DNA of 64,000 nucleotides from Streptomyces sp. NBC_01446. GTDB lineage: Bacteria > Actinomycetota > Actinomycetes > Streptomycetales > Streptomycetaceae. The DNA is taken from positions 6,670,001 to 6,734,000 of the forward strand of contig NZ_JAPEPO010000001.1 in the NCBI RefSeq assembly GCF_026340095.1, written 5' to 3'. The notes under the pieces are model-generated. The model was not told the origin of the DNA. It saw nothing but the letters and a program-made list of their open reading frames with translations, and did no database searches. This document shows, piece by piece, positions 45,193-53,337 of the stretch; positions within the stretch are counted from its first letter, which is position 1; each line of letters opens with the position of its first letter. The position numbers and the translations under genes are program-made.

Positions 45193-45196
45193 AACC

Positions 45197-45403
45197 ATGG
45201 CGGACACGGCACCGCGGACGATGGTCCGCACGCAGGGACGCAGGGCATTCGCCGCGTTCGGCGGCCGTCGTTCCGAGCGCCGTCACCCCTTGGTGGCGAC
45301 GGCCATGGTTCTTCCCCTGGCGGCCCTGCTCGTAGTCGTCTTCGGCGGCTGGGAAGCAGTGGTCACACAAGCGTCGTCCGTGGGCGTGATGCTGGGGCGC
45401 TGA
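45197..45403 (+). CDS. Small single-span membrane protein
   Basis: 68 aa. A basic N-terminus (RTMVRTQGRRAFAAFGGRRS) is followed by one membrane helix (LVATAMVLPLAALLVVVFGG) and a short C-terminal WEAVVTQASSVGVMLGR. GGGAGAGGAA lies directly before the ATG. An in-frame ATG at 45077 is open, but the intervening codons have weak third-position bias and overlap the paired leader, so I reject it. No family is recognised. Confidence 0.65.
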   Translation: MADTAPRTMVRTQGRRAFAAFGGRRSERRHPLVATAMVLPLAALLVVVFGGWEAVVTQASSVGVMLGR

Positions 45404-45603
45404 GCGGCGCCCCAGGCCCGGAAGAGCGGTCCGGGCGGGGACATCCGGCCATGAAACCCCGTGGGGACGGGGGTGCGGCGGACGGCACATGATGGCCGCG
45501 CAGCTGGGGAGCTGCGCGGCCATTGTTCTGCCCGCGCACCGGTAGGACCCACCCGCCGATTTCTGCGTACGCTCGCGGTGACACCACCCGGGGGGAACCA
45601 CCA

Positions 45604-46551
45604 ATGACCGCATCCGTCCTGCTGTCCGCACTCACCGCCACGGCACGCGGCGCGGCGCACCCCGGCCAGGGGCCCTGCGCCTGCCCGGCCGCGGGCGCCG
45701 TACTCGCCGACCGGGCGGACGGCACGGTCGTGCGCCACGGAGACATCGTCGCCAAGGCCCACGCCCCCGGCACGGATCCCGCCGAGCTCAACGCCCGCCT
45801 CGCCGCGGCGGCCGCGCTCCCCGGCATCCTGCTGCCGCCCCTCACGCCGGTCGCGGCGGATCTGCACGACCGGCTCGTCACGTTCTGGCCGCACGGCAGC
45901 CCCGTGGACCCCGACGCCCCCGAACGCGCGCCGTGGGAGGACGCGGCCACGCTCCTGGCCCGCCTCCACGCGGTGCCCACGGCGCAACTCCCGGGCCCAC
46001 TCCCGCCGATGCGCGGCCCGGCCAAGGCGGCCCTCGCCGTCGCGCGGCTCCTGGCCGCCGGCCCTCACGCGGCGTCCGCCCCGATCCTGCGCGCCTGGTC
46101 GGGCCTGCCGCCCTGGGCCCGCGCCGAGACCCCCGGCGGGCACGTGTCGGCCCTGTGCCACGGTGACCTGCACCTCGGTCAGCTCGTCCGCCGCCCCGCC
46201 GGCACCGGCCCCTGGCTCCTGATCGACGTCGACGATCTCGGCACCGGAGACCCGGCCTGGGACCTCGCCCGCCCCGCCGCGTGGTTCGCGTGCGGCCTGC
46301 TTCCGGCACAGGAGTGGACGAGGTTCCTCACCGCGTACCAGGAGGCGGGCGGCGCACCGTCGCTCCAGGGCGACCCGTGGCCCGCTCTCGACGCCCCGGC
46401 CCGCGCCCTCACCGTCCAGACCGCGGCCCTCGCCGTGGCCAAGGCCGTCGCGGCCGGCCGGGTACTCGACGAGGCAGAGGAGGCATTGGTCGACGCCTGT
46501 GACCGAATGGCAGCGGTACCGGCCGAGTTGGCACACGGCGTGGCGAAGTAG
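45604..46551 (+). CDS. Aminoglycoside phosphotransferase-fold (APH) kinase
   Basis: 315 aa. The C-terminal lobe has the APH/choline-kinase catalytic motifs VSALCHGDLHLGQLV (Brenner motif HGDLH) and LIDVDDLGTGDPAWDLARPA (metal-binding DxD). The N-lobe (VRHGDIVAKAHAPGTDPAEL) contains the ATP-binding lysine. Members phosphorylate small molecules, often antibiotics, sugars or macrolides; the substrate is unknown. GGGGGGAA precedes the ATG. Confidence 0.83.
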   Translation: MTASVLLSALTATARGAAHPGQGPCACPAAGAVLADRADGTVVRHGDIVAKAHAPGTDPAELNARLAAAAALPGILLPPLTPVAADLHDRLVTFWPHGSPVDPDAPERAPWEDAATLLARLHAVPTAQLPGPLPPMRGPAKAALAVARLLAAGPHAASAPILRAWSGLPPWARAETPGGHVSALCHGDLHLGQLVRRPAGTGPWLLIDVDDLGTGDPAWDLARPAAWFACGLLPAQEWTRFLTAYQEAGGAPSLQGDPWPALDAPARALTVQTAALAVAKAVAAGRVLDEAEEALVDACDRMAAVPAELAHGVAK

Positions 46552-46620
46552 GGTGCAACGGACCGGTGCCGGGAAGTTTTCCGGCGAAGAAGTGCCGAAC
46601 GGCGAGGAGTTGAGCCGACC

Positions 46621-46908
46621 ATGCAGTGCCCCAAGTGTCATGCACCGATGCACACGTACAACCGCAATGGCGTCCAGATCGAGCAGTGCAGCGGCTGCCG
46701 GGGGATATTCCTCGACTACGGCGAGCTGGAGTCCTTGACACGCCTCGAGTCCCAGTGGCAGCAGCAGGTGCCGCCGGCGCCTCCGGCCCCGCAGGCGTAC
46801 CCGTCGGCCCCCGCCCCGGCCTGGGGTGCCCCGCACCATGGCGGGCACCACGGCGGTCACCACGGCCACCACAAGGGCGGCTTCGGCCGGATGCTCTTCT
46901 CCTCCTGA
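46621..46908 (+). CDS. TFIIB-type zinc-ribbon domain protein
   Basis: 95 aa. The N-terminus MQCPKCHAPMHTYNRNGVQI then EQCSGCRGIFLDYGELE is the zf-TFIIB ribbon (CPxC...CxxCxGxFxDxGEL). The C-terminal half is Pro/Ala-rich, then His/Gly-rich (GGHHGGHHGHHKGGFGRM), which may bind metal. Function unknown; such proteins are widespread in actinomycetes. A strong hairpin ends the transcript. Confidence 0.85.
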   Translation: MQCPKCHAPMHTYNRNGVQIEQCSGCRGIFLDYGELESLTRLESQWQQQVPPAPPAPQAYPSAPAPAWGAPHHGGHHGGHHGHHKGGFGRMLFSS

Positions 46909-46923
46909 GCCGCCCAGCACATG

Positions 46924-46957
46924 AAGAAGCCCCCAGCCGAAAGGCCGGGGGCTTCTT
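46924..46957. terminator. Terminator between the zinc-ribbon gene and the tRNA cluster
   Basis: AAGAAGCCCCC pairs exactly with GGGGGCTTCTT around a 12-nt partly paired loop. It can serve the plus-strand gene and the minus-strand tRNAs. Confidence 0.85.
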
Positions 46958-46962
46958 GAGTG

Positions 46963-47034
46963 TGCGCGATACTGGGATTGAACCAGTGACCTCTTCCGTG
47001 TCAGGGAAGCGCTCTCCCGCTGAGCTAATCGCGC
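46963..47034 (-). tRNA. tRNA-Val (GAC)
   Basis: 72 nt. Acceptor stem GCGCGAT/ATCGCGC, D-arm TAGCTCAGCGGGAGAGC, anticodon stem CTTCC/GGAAG with loop CTGACAC (anticodon GAC), T-loop GGTTCAATCC. CCA is not encoded. Confidence 0.97.
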
Positions 47035-47076
47035 GGGACGGACCAGACTGTATCAGGACCCGTGAGTGGTACTGCG

Positions 47077-47148
47077 TGCGCGATACTGGGATTGAACCAG
47101 TGACCTCTTCCGTGTCAGGGAAGCGCTCTCCCGCTGAGCTAATCGCGC
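47077..47148 (-). tRNA. tRNA-Val (GAC), second copy
   Basis: 72 nt, identical to the copy at 46963-47034, including loop CTGACAC (anticodon GAC). The spacer between them is 42 nt. Confidence 0.97.
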
Positions 47149-47191
47149 GGGGTTTCGGACCGTCGGAAAGGTGATCTTCGCGATGATCCAG

Positions 47192-47263
47192 TGGACGATA
47201 CTGGGATTGAACCAGTGACCTCTTCCGTGTCAGGGAAGCGCTCTCCCGCTGAGCTAATCGTCC
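47192..47263 (-). tRNA. tRNA-Val (GAC), third copy with variant acceptor stem
   Basis: 72 nt. The core equals the other two copies, but the acceptor stem is GGACGAT/ATCGTCC with compensating changes on both sides. Anticodon GAC. Confidence 0.96.
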
Positions 47264-47267
47264 TTGG

Positions 47268-47338
47268 AGGTGGAGACGGGATTTGAACCCGTGTAGACGG
47301 CTTTGCAGGCCGTTGCCTCGCCTCTCGGCCACTCCACC
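47268..47338 (-). tRNA. tRNA-Cys (GCA)
   Basis: 71 nt. Acceptor stem GGTGGAG/CTCCACC with U discriminator, anticodon stem ACGGC/GCCGT and loop CTGCAAA (anticodon GCA), T-loop GGTTCAAATCC. Only 4 nt separate it from tRNA-Val. Confidence 0.96.
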
Positions 47339-47375
47339 AGGAGTGTGGGGGTTCGGGAAGATCCCCCACTTCCTG

Positions 47376-47448
47376 AGCGGACGACCAGGTTCGAACTGGC
47401 GACCTCAACCTTGGCAAGGTTGCGCTCTACCAACTGAGCTACGTCCGC
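47376..47448 (-). tRNA. tRNA-Gly (GCC)
   Basis: 73 nt. Acceptor stem GCGGACG/CGTCCGC with U discriminator, anticodon stem CAACC/GGTTG and loop TTGCCAA (anticodon GCC). Probably first in a minus-strand Gly-Cys-Val-Val-Val transcript. Confidence 0.96.
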
Positions 47449-47593
47449 TTGTCGTTTCCGTTTCGCTTGCGCGTCCCGGCGACGTGTTGAACTCTAGCGG
47501 ATTCCTGGGCCAGTACAAAAACGCGTTTGCGCAGCGTGCTGCGGTGCGACCACCCCAGGTCACGCGGGGGACACCCGCCATAGACTCGAAGAC

Positions 47594-48649
47594 GTGCGCG
47601 ACCTCCCTCACGACCTGCCCCCTCTGGCCCGCTTCGGCGGTCTCGTAGCGACCGAGTTGCGCGACGTGACCAGCGATCCCGAGGCCCTGGACTCCGCCGG
47701 CTTCTGGGCCGTGTCCGCGGACTTCGAGGGCCGCCTTGTGTGTGCCCGCTTCGACTCCGTACGGGAGGAGCCCGTGCCCGCCCCGGTCCCCGGGGCCTGG
47801 CAGGGGCCCGCGGCCGGTGACTGGACGTCGTCCCTCGACCGGGCCGCGTACACCGACGGCGTCCGCAGGATCCGCGACCGCATCGCGGCCGGCGACGTCT
47901 ACCAGGCCAACCTCTGCCGTGTCCTGTCCGCGCCCCTTCCCCCGCGCGCGGACGTGGACGCACTCACGGCGCTCCTCGCGCGCGGCAACCCGGCCCCCTA
48001 CGCGGGGACCATCCGCCTTCCCGAGCACGGCGTGGAGATAGCCACCGCGTCCCCGGAGCTCTTCCTGAGCCGCACCGGCCGGACCGTCGAGTCCGGGCCG
48101 ATCAAGGGCACGGGCCGGACCGAGGCGGACCTCCTGGAGAAGGACTACGCGGAGAACGTGATGATCGTGGACCTGGTCCGCAACGATCTCGGACGCGTCT
48201 GCGCGACCGGTTCCGTGACCGTCCCGGAGCTGTGCGTCGTCGAGAAGCACCCGGGCCTCGTCCACCTTGTCTCCACCGTCCGCGGTGAACTGTGCGACGG
48301 CGCGGGCTGGCGTGACCTGCTCGCCGCCGCGTTCCCGCCCGGCTCGGTCACCGGAGCGCCCAAGTCCAGCGCCCTGCGCATCATCGACGCCCTGGAGACG
48401 GCGCCCCGAGGTCCGTACTGCGGCGGCATCGGCTGGGTCGACGCCGACCGGGGCACAGGCGAGCTGGCCGTCGGCATCCGCACGTTCTGGGCCGACCGGG
48501 CCGAGGGCGTCCTGCGGTTCGGCACGGGCGCCGGAATCACCTGGGGATCGGACCCCGAAGGTGAGTGGCGGGAGACCGAACTGAAGGCTTCTCGGCTGCT
48601 AGCGGTAGCGTCGGGTACGTACCAGGAAAGTGGAGGGATCCCTACGTGA
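47594..48649 (+). CDS. pabB: Aminodeoxychorismate synthase component I-like, chorismate-binding enzyme
   Basis: 351 aa. The chorismate-binding domain shows YTDGVRRIRDRIAAGDVYQA then NLCRVL, IATASPELFLSRTGRTVESG, PIKGTGRTEADLLEKDYAEN, MIVDLVRNDLGRVC and FPPGSVTGAPKSSALRIIDA. It forms 4-amino-4-deoxychorismate for folate. It lacks the N-terminal domain of full PabB/TrpE, and no glutamine amidotransferase is adjacent. TAGACT ends 7 nt before the GTG, suggesting a leaderless transcript. The stop overlaps the following lyase gene (GTGA). Confidence 0.85.
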   Translation: MRDLPHDLPPLARFGGLVATELRDVTSDPEALDSAGFWAVSADFEGRLVCARFDSVREEPVPAPVPGAWQGPAAGDWTSSLDRAAYTDGVRRIRDRIAAGDVYQANLCRVLSAPLPPRADVDALTALLARGNPAPYAGTIRLPEHGVEIATASPELFLSRTGRTVESGPIKGTGRTEADLLEKDYAENVMIVDLVRNDLGRVCATGSVTVPELCVVEKHPGLVHLVSTVRGELCDGAGWRDLLAAAFPPGSVTGAPKSSALRIIDALETAPRGPYCGGIGWVDADRGTGELAVGIRTFWADRAEGVLRFGTGAGITWGSDPEGEWRETELKASRLLAVASGTYQESGGIPT

Positions 48650-49467
48650 AGATCTGGCTCGACGGCACACTGCAGGACCTCGAGGCCGCCCGTGTCTCGG
48701 TGTTCGACCACGGCCTGACCGTGGGCGACGGCATTTTCGAGACGGTGAAGTCGGTCGACGGGAAGCCGTTCGCGCTGACCCGCCACCTGGACCGGCTCGC
48801 CCGCTCCGCGCGCGGTCTCGGTCTGCCCGAGCCCGACCTCGACGAGGTGCGCCGGGCCTGCGACGCCGTCCTCGAGGCCAACCCGATGCCGCTCGGCCGG
48901 CTGCGGATCACGTACACTGGAGGGCTCTCCCCGCTGGGGTCCGACCGCGGTGAGCACGGGCCCACGCTGGTGGTCGCCCTCGGCGAGGCCGCCCGGCGCC
49001 CCGACTCCACCGCCACGGTCACGGTCCCGTGGACGCGCAACGAACGCGGCGCGCTCACCGGTCTGAAGACCACCTCGTACGCGGAGAACGTCGTCGCGCT
49101 CGCCCGCGCGCGCGAACAGGGAGCTTCCGAGGCGCTGTTCGCCAACACGGTGGGTCAGCTCTGCGAGGGCACGGGGTCGAACGTCTTCGTCGTCCTGGAC
49201 GGCGAGATCCACACCCCGCCGGTAGCCTCCGGCTGCCTGGCGGGCATCACCCGCGCGCTGACCGCCGAGTGGACCGGCGCCAAGGAGACCGATCTGCCGC
49301 TGGACGTCCTGGAGCGGGCCGACGAGATCTTCCTGACGTCCACGCTGCGCGACGTGCAGGGCGTGCATCGGGTCGACGGGCGCGAGCTGCCTGGCGCGCC
49401 TGGGCCCGTCACCGCCAAGGCGATGCGCGTCTTCGACGAGCGCGCGGCGGACGACCTCGACCCGTAG
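48646..49467 (+). CDS. pabC: Aminotransferase class IV / 4-amino-4-deoxychorismate lyase
   Basis: 273 aa. The fold-type IV PLP enzyme is evident from SVFDHGLTVGDGIFETVKSV, GRLRITYTGG, LTGLKTTSYAENVVALARAR (with the PLP lysine) and SEALFANTVGQLCEGTGSNV and FVVLDGEI. Coupling to the chorismate-binding gene by a GTGA overlap points to ADC lyase (p-aminobenzoate formation) rather than a branched-chain or D-amino-acid enzyme, though the family is hard to split by sequence. Confidence 0.82.
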   Translation: MKIWLDGTLQDLEAARVSVFDHGLTVGDGIFETVKSVDGKPFALTRHLDRLARSARGLGLPEPDLDEVRRACDAVLEANPMPLGRLRITYTGGLSPLGSDRGEHGPTLVVALGEAARRPDSTATVTVPWTRNERGALTGLKTTSYAENVVALARAREQGASEALFANTVGQLCEGTGSNVFVVLDGEIHTPPVASGCLAGITRALTAEWTGAKETDLPLDVLERADEIFLTSTLRDVQGVHRVDGRELPGAPGPVTAKAMRVFDERAADDLDP

Positions 49468-49525
49468 ACAGGACGACCCCTAATCCGGGTGACGCGGTGG
49501 TCACAGGGCGGGTAGAACACCCCTG

Positions 49526-50350
49526 ATGACCACCACTCTGCGGCCGACCGAGCCGCTTCAGCGCGATGCCGACGGGACGCGGTCACGCCACTACCAGGTG
49601 TGCGTGAACAGCCGCCCCGTCGGCGAGCTGCGTCTGGGCACCCACCCCGTCTACGGCGAGGGGGTGGCCCGGATCCGTGATCTGCGGATCGACGAGGAGG
49701 ACCGCGGGCGGGGCCGCGGCACCGTCGCCGCGCTCGCCGCCGAGGAGGTGGCGCGCGGCTGGGGCTGCGGCCGGATGGAGGTCTCGATCCCCGCGCCGGC
49801 GGAGCGTGCCCTCGCCCTGGCCACCGCCCTCGGCTACGTCGAGCGCAACCGGAACATGGAGAAGGAGCTCCCGGCCGAGCCCCCCACGCTCCCGGCGGGC
49901 AGCGCGGGACGGCGCATGACCGGCCCCGAGTTCACCGCGTGGGAGACGCACACGCAGGCTGGTTACGTGCGCACCCTGGTCGAGCGGGGCGTCCCGGAGG
50001 CCCAGGCACGCTCCAAGGCCGAGGCCGATCACGCGGCGACGCTCGCGGAAGGGCTCGCCACACGGGACGCGGTCCTGAGCGTGCTCGAGACGGACGGCGC
50101 GGTCGTGGGCACGCTGTGGGTGGCGCTGCGCGGCGAGAGCGCCTACGTCTACGACGTCGAGGTCGCGGCCGAGCACCGCGGGCACGGCCACGGGCGGTCG
50201 CTGATGCTCCTCGCGGAGGCCGAGTCGCACGCCGCGGGCGTCGCCCGCCTGGGGCTCAACGTCTTCGCGGGCAACATCCCGGCCGTCCGGCTGTACGAGT
50301 CACTCGGATACCGGGCGACCGAGTTCCACCTGTACAAGCCGCTGCTCTGA
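49526..50350 (+). CDS. Tandem GNAT acetyltransferase (two GNAT modules)
   Basis: 274 aa with two GNAT-like halves. The first has VARIRDLRIDEEDRGRGRGT and an ALATALGYVERNRNMEK end; the second, complete half has GTLWVALRGESAYVYDVEVA, EHRGHGHGRSLMLLAEAESH (the acetyl-CoA loop) and NVFAGNIPAVRLYESLGYRA. TAGAAC ends 8 nt before the ATG, so the mRNA may be leaderless. Substrate unknown. Confidence 0.83.
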   Translation: MTTTLRPTEPLQRDADGTRSRHYQVCVNSRPVGELRLGTHPVYGEGVARIRDLRIDEEDRGRGRGTVAALAAEEVARGWGCGRMEVSIPAPAERALALATALGYVERNRNMEKELPAEPPTLPAGSAGRRMTGPEFTAWETHTQAGYVRTLVERGVPEAQARSKAEADHAATLAEGLATRDAVLSVLETDGAVVGTLWVALRGESAYVYDVEVAAEHRGHGHGRSLMLLAEAESHAAGVARLGLNVFAGNIPAVRLYESLGYRATEFHLYKPLL

Positions 50351-50369
50351 GCGGCCCGCGGGTCGCCGG

Positions 50370-50891
50370 CTACGAGCCGAGCAGCCGGTCGGCGATCTCC
50401 TCGACGCGCTCGCGCAGGCCGTTCTGGCTCTTGCCGCCGTCGAGCCGCTCGCCGTCGATGACGTACGTGGGTGTGCCCGTGACGCCGATCGCCGTGCCCT
50501 CGGCCTGGTCCGCGTCGACGATCAGGATGTGCCTGCCGTCGATGAGTGCGGTGTCGAACTCCTCGGCGTCCAGGCCGAGTTCACGCGCGACCTCGACGAG
50601 GAACGGCTCGCCCTTGCGGTCGAGCTCCTCGACCCGGCCGAGCACCGCCTCCACGTACGGCCAGCCCTTCCCCTGCTCGAAGGCCTCCTCCGCGGCCTGC
50701 GCGCCGGCGAAGGCGTGCTTGTGCTTCTCCAGCGGGAAGTGCCGCAGACGCAGGTCGATGCGGTCGCCGTAGCGGGCCCGCAGCGCGCGCACGTCGTCGA
50801 GAGCGGTGCGGCAGTCGGGGCACTGGAGCTCGCACCAGACGTCGAGGACGGGGCGGCCCTGAGGGGCTGAGGCGGGAGAGGCGTCGTTCAT
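50370..50891 (-). CDS. DsbA-family thioredoxin-fold protein
   Basis: 173 aa. The active-site motif CPDC lies in VLDVWCELQCPDCRTALDDV, followed by a helical insertion (EKHKHAFAGAQAAEEAFEQG) and the cis-proline strand IGVTGTPTYVIDGERLDGG. There is no signal peptide, so it should work in the cytoplasm as a reductase or isomerase. The frame is open to 50927, but the ATG 50891 gives a typical N-terminus. Convergent with the tandem GNAT gene. Confidence 0.83.
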   Translation of the reverse strand: MNDASPASAPQGRPVLDVWCELQCPDCRTALDDVRALRARYGDRIDLRLRHFPLEKHKHAFAGAQAAEEAFEQGKGWPYVEAVLGRVEELDRKGEPFLVEVARELGLDAEEFDTALIDGRHILIVDADQAEGTAIGVTGTPTYVIDGERLDGGKSQNGLRERVEEIADRLLGS

Positions 50892-51120
50892 GGGACCAGT
50901 CTTCCAGCAGGGCGCCGGGGACCCCAACCGGCACCTGCGACAGACCCCTGATCAGACCCTGGCAGGACCCCTGACAGGCACCGGACCGGCACCTGCGGAG
51001 GAGGCCGTACCCGGAAATGTCCCTGAGGTCGGGCTGGACCGTGGCTTCCCGACCCCGGGGCGGTGCACGATGGAGAGGACGGAATGCTCCGTCGCCCGCT
51101 GCCCACGCCAGGAGGACCGG

Positions 51121-51558
51121 ATGATTGCCGAGACCGTCTGTTCCGCCGTTTCCGTGGCCGGGCTGGGCATCGCCGCGGTCACCGCGTACCGGAAGCGTTT
51201 CCTCACGGCCGCGCGCATAGCGGCGTATTCGCTGGTGCCGATCGGTCTGGTGATGACCGGTGCGGTCGGCTGGCTGGCGGACACCGCGTTCAGCCCCACG
51301 GCGTGGGCCGGATTCGTCGTGCTCGGCGGCGCCTGGCTCCTGTTCATGGTGACCCGCGCGCTGGAGCGCCGCAGCGGCGGCACCCGTAAGGAGCGCAAGG
51401 CGGCGAAGGCCGCCGCCGAGACCCAGGCCGTGGCACCCGCGGCCTCCGCCCCCTCGCTGGGGCAGACCGCCCGGCCCGCGGCGGCCGGCCCTGCCGCGAA
51501 GCCCGCCTCCGAGGACTTCAGCGACATCGAGGCGATTCTGAAGAAGCACGGGATCTGA
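51121..51558 (+). CDS. Small membrane protein with charged C-terminal tail
   Basis: 145 aa. Three hydrophobic segments (about 3-20, 30-52 and 58-78, for example ARIAAYSLVPIGLVMTGAVG) are followed by a Lys/Arg/Ala-rich cytoplasmic tail ending DFSDIEAILKKHGI. The ending is a short conserved acidic-basic motif often seen in Streptomyces membrane proteins. CAGGAGGACCGG precedes the ATG. Function unknown. Confidence 0.75.
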   Translation: MIAETVCSAVSVAGLGIAAVTAYRKRFLTAARIAAYSLVPIGLVMTGAVGWLADTAFSPTAWAGFVVLGGAWLLFMVTRALERRSGGTRKERKAAKAAAETQAVAPAASAPSLGQTARPAAAGPAAKPASEDFSDIEAILKKHGI

Positions 51559-51726
51559 CCCGAGGAATCTCTCAGGCGGTCGGTCGACTCCGGTCGGAAA
51601 GCGGAAGCCGCCGGACTCTTCCCGGTCGACCTCGTACCACCCACGTCACGGGATCCGGCGAACTCCCGCTTCTTTTGAGCGTGTTGATCGACTGCGGTGT
51701 GCCGGCTGCGTCATCATCGCCGCGAG

Positions 51727-51906
51727 ATGCTGGACACAACACAGGGCGGTTCCGCCCCGCAGGCCGACGAGCGACACGACGCCCTCATGGCCGACGAACG
51801 CCGAGGCTGCCTCTTCGCACTGTCACAGCCGCCTTTGATGATCTTTCTGGCGGTGATCGGCTGCCTGCTGCTCCTGGCTTCGCTGCACGATCTGTTCCTG
51901 CTGTGA
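51727..51906 (+). CDS. Possible small membrane protein
   Basis: 59 aa from ATG 51727. A polar N-terminus (LDTTQGGSAPQADERHDALM, then ADERRGCLFALSQ) is followed by one helix, LMIFLAVIGCLLLLASLHDL. The open frame begins earlier, at 51697. Codon use is moderately GC-biased and no ribosome-binding site is clear, so the gene is likely but not certain. Confidence 0.5.
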   Translation: MLDTTQGGSAPQADERHDALMADERRGCLFALSQPPLMIFLAVIGCLLLLASLHDLFLL

Positions 51907-51919
51907 TGCCCCGGGCGGG

Positions 51920-52480
51920 TCAGCCCGCCGCTTCCTTGCGGCGCGCCCGGTATGCCGCCACGTGCAAGCGGTTTCCGCAGGTGCGGCTGTCGCAGTACCT
52001 GCGCGACCGGTTACGGGAGAGGTCCACGAAGGCCCGTCGGCAGTCCGGGGCCTCGCACCGCCGCAGCCGCTCCTGCTCCCCGGCGACCACGAAGAAGGCG
52101 AGCGCCATCCCGCAGTCGGCCGCCAGGTGGTCGGCCACGGACGCGCCGGGTGCGAAGTAGTGCACGTGCCAGTCGTAGCCGTCGTGGTCCGTCAGGCGCG
52201 GCGTGGTGCCCGCGGCGGCGACCAGCTCGTTGATGAGCGAGGCAGCGGCGTGCGGGTCGGGCGCCGCGAACACGGCGGCGAACCGTCCCCTCACACTCTG
52301 TACGCCGTCGAGGTCACGTTCCGTGAGCACCCCGACGTCACTGATGTCGTTCCTTCGTACGAACTCGCCCAGGGCTGCCACATCGGCCAGCCCGTCGACG
52401 GCCTGCTCGTCGTCCGGTGCGGTGTTCACCAGATCGACCACGGTGTCGAGGGCGCACCGGGTGTCGTGGGTGATCAGCAC
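51920..52480 (-). CDS. CGNR zinc-finger domain protein (regulator)
   Basis: 186 aa. The N-terminal part is an ABATE-type domain (ITHDTRCALDTVVDLVNTAP, LGEFVRRNDISDVG) and the C-terminus is the CGNR zinc finger: LRRCEAPDCRRAFVDLSRNR, then SRRYCDSRTCGNRLHVAAYR. Such proteins are probable transcription regulators responding to stress. GTG 52480 has AGGGAG 7 nt upstream; the longer frame to 52678 runs through a large hairpin and is rejected. Confidence 0.88.
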   Translation of the reverse strand: MLITHDTRCALDTVVDLVNTAPDDEQAVDGLADVAALGEFVRRNDISDVGVLTERDLDGVQSVRGRFAAVFAAPDPHAAASLINELVAAAGTTPRLTDHDGYDWHVHYFAPGASVADHLAADCGMALAFFVVAGEQERLRRCEAPDCRRAFVDLSRNRSRRYCDSRTCGNRLHVAAYRARRKEAAG

Positions 52481-52588
52481 GATTTGCTCCCTGGCCTGGG
52501 GGTCGGGCCTGTGCCCGCCGATGCTGGCCGATGTTATAGGTCCGCCCGTCCGCGTGGCGCCTGGCCGCCGGCCCATGGACGCGCCGAT

Positions 52589-52619
52589 GCCGCCGCCGTG
52601 GGATCCCCACGGCGGCGGC
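52589..52619. terminator. Large hairpin between ssgB and the CGNR gene
   Basis: GCCGCCGCCGTGGG and CCCACGGCGGCGGC form a 14-bp perfect stem with a 3-nt loop. It lies 115 nt after the ssgB stop on the minus strand, where it probably ends that transcript. Confidence 0.65.
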
Positions 52620-52733
52620 GCCGGTGTATGCCATATGCAGTTGTTGTGGCTCGGTCCGTCTCCCCGAGTGGACGGCATCGAGCGGCTCTCGCGGTGCGTG
52701 ACTCCGGCGGTGTGCCGGCGTCGGCTCCAGGCC

Positions 52734-53147
52734 TTAGCTTTCGGCCAGGATGTGTGAGAGCTCCGTGTCGAGATCGAAGTGGCGGTGTTCCGTGCCGGGT
52801 GGCACGGCCGCGTCGGTCCTCTTCAGGAACGACTCCAGCGCCCTCGCAGGGGCTTCGAGCAGAGCCTCGCCCTCAGGGGAACTCAGAGCGATGCAGACGA
52901 CGCCTTGGCCGTGACTACGGGATGGCCAGACTCGGACGTCGCCGGTGCCGGTGGGCCGGTGCAGGCCCTCGGCGAGCAGATCGCGGGCGAACACCCACTC
53001 GACCGTCTCTTCTGCTCCTGTGTGGAAGGTGGCGTGCACGGCGTAGGGATCGGCCGTGTCATACCGCAGTCCTGCGGGTACAGGCAGTGAGGATTCGCTC
53101 GACACAACGAGGCGCAGGTGCAGCTCGCAGCTGACCGTGGTGTTCAT
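52734..53147 (-). CDS. ssgB: Sporulation-specific cell division regulator SsgB
   Basis: 137 aa, matching from memory the S. coelicolor SsgB nearly residue for residue (MNTTVSCELHLRLVVSSESS, LPVPAGLRYDTADPYAVHAT, VFARDLLAEGLHRPTGTGDV, RHFDLDTELSHILAES). SsgB marks division sites during sporulation and recruits FtsZ with SsgA. The frame extends upstream to 53213, but ATG 53147 matches the known protein start. In S. coelicolor the gene is under the stress sigma factor SigH; a candidate site is upstream. Confidence 0.97.
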   Translation of the reverse strand: MNTTVSCELHLRLVVSSESSLPVPAGLRYDTADPYAVHATFHTGAEETVEWVFARDLLAEGLHRPTGTGDVRVWPSRSHGQGVVCIALSSPEGEALLEAPARALESFLKRTDAAVPPGTEHRHFDLDTELSHILAES

Positions 53148-53205
53148 AAGCGCCAGGGCCTTTCGCTCAGTGTGCGCTCGGGGATTCGCACGTCGGCGAA
53201 ATCGA

Positions 53206-53232
53206 CATGCCACCTACGGTGCCGTTGTAAAC
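53206..53232 (-). promoter_or_regulatory. Candidate SigH-type promoter of ssgB
   Basis: On the minus strand GTTTAC (53232-53227) and GTGGCAT (53212-53206) are separated by 14 nt, close to the SigH/SigB pattern GTTT-N14-17-GGGTAT. It lies about 60 nt before the ssgB start. Confidence 0.4.
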
Positions 53233-53337
53233 CCCTCTGAGTGTTTTGAGTGCGTTTAGGTAGCTCGGACGGCGGAGTGTTTCTCGGTCCGGAGCGTCCA
53301 TTCCGGTGACGGGATTCCGTCGGGTAGGTTTGGTTGT

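Noticed and set aside
45077-45196. Longer start (ATG 45077) for the small membrane protein
   Set aside because: The additional codons have weak third-position bias and overlap the paired leader; ATG 45197 has an excellent ribosome-binding site.
51727-52678. A longer CGNR protein starting at 52678
   Set aside because: The extension would run through the hairpin at 52589-52619 and reads as low-complexity Pro/Gly sequence; GTG 52480 has a good ribosome-binding site.
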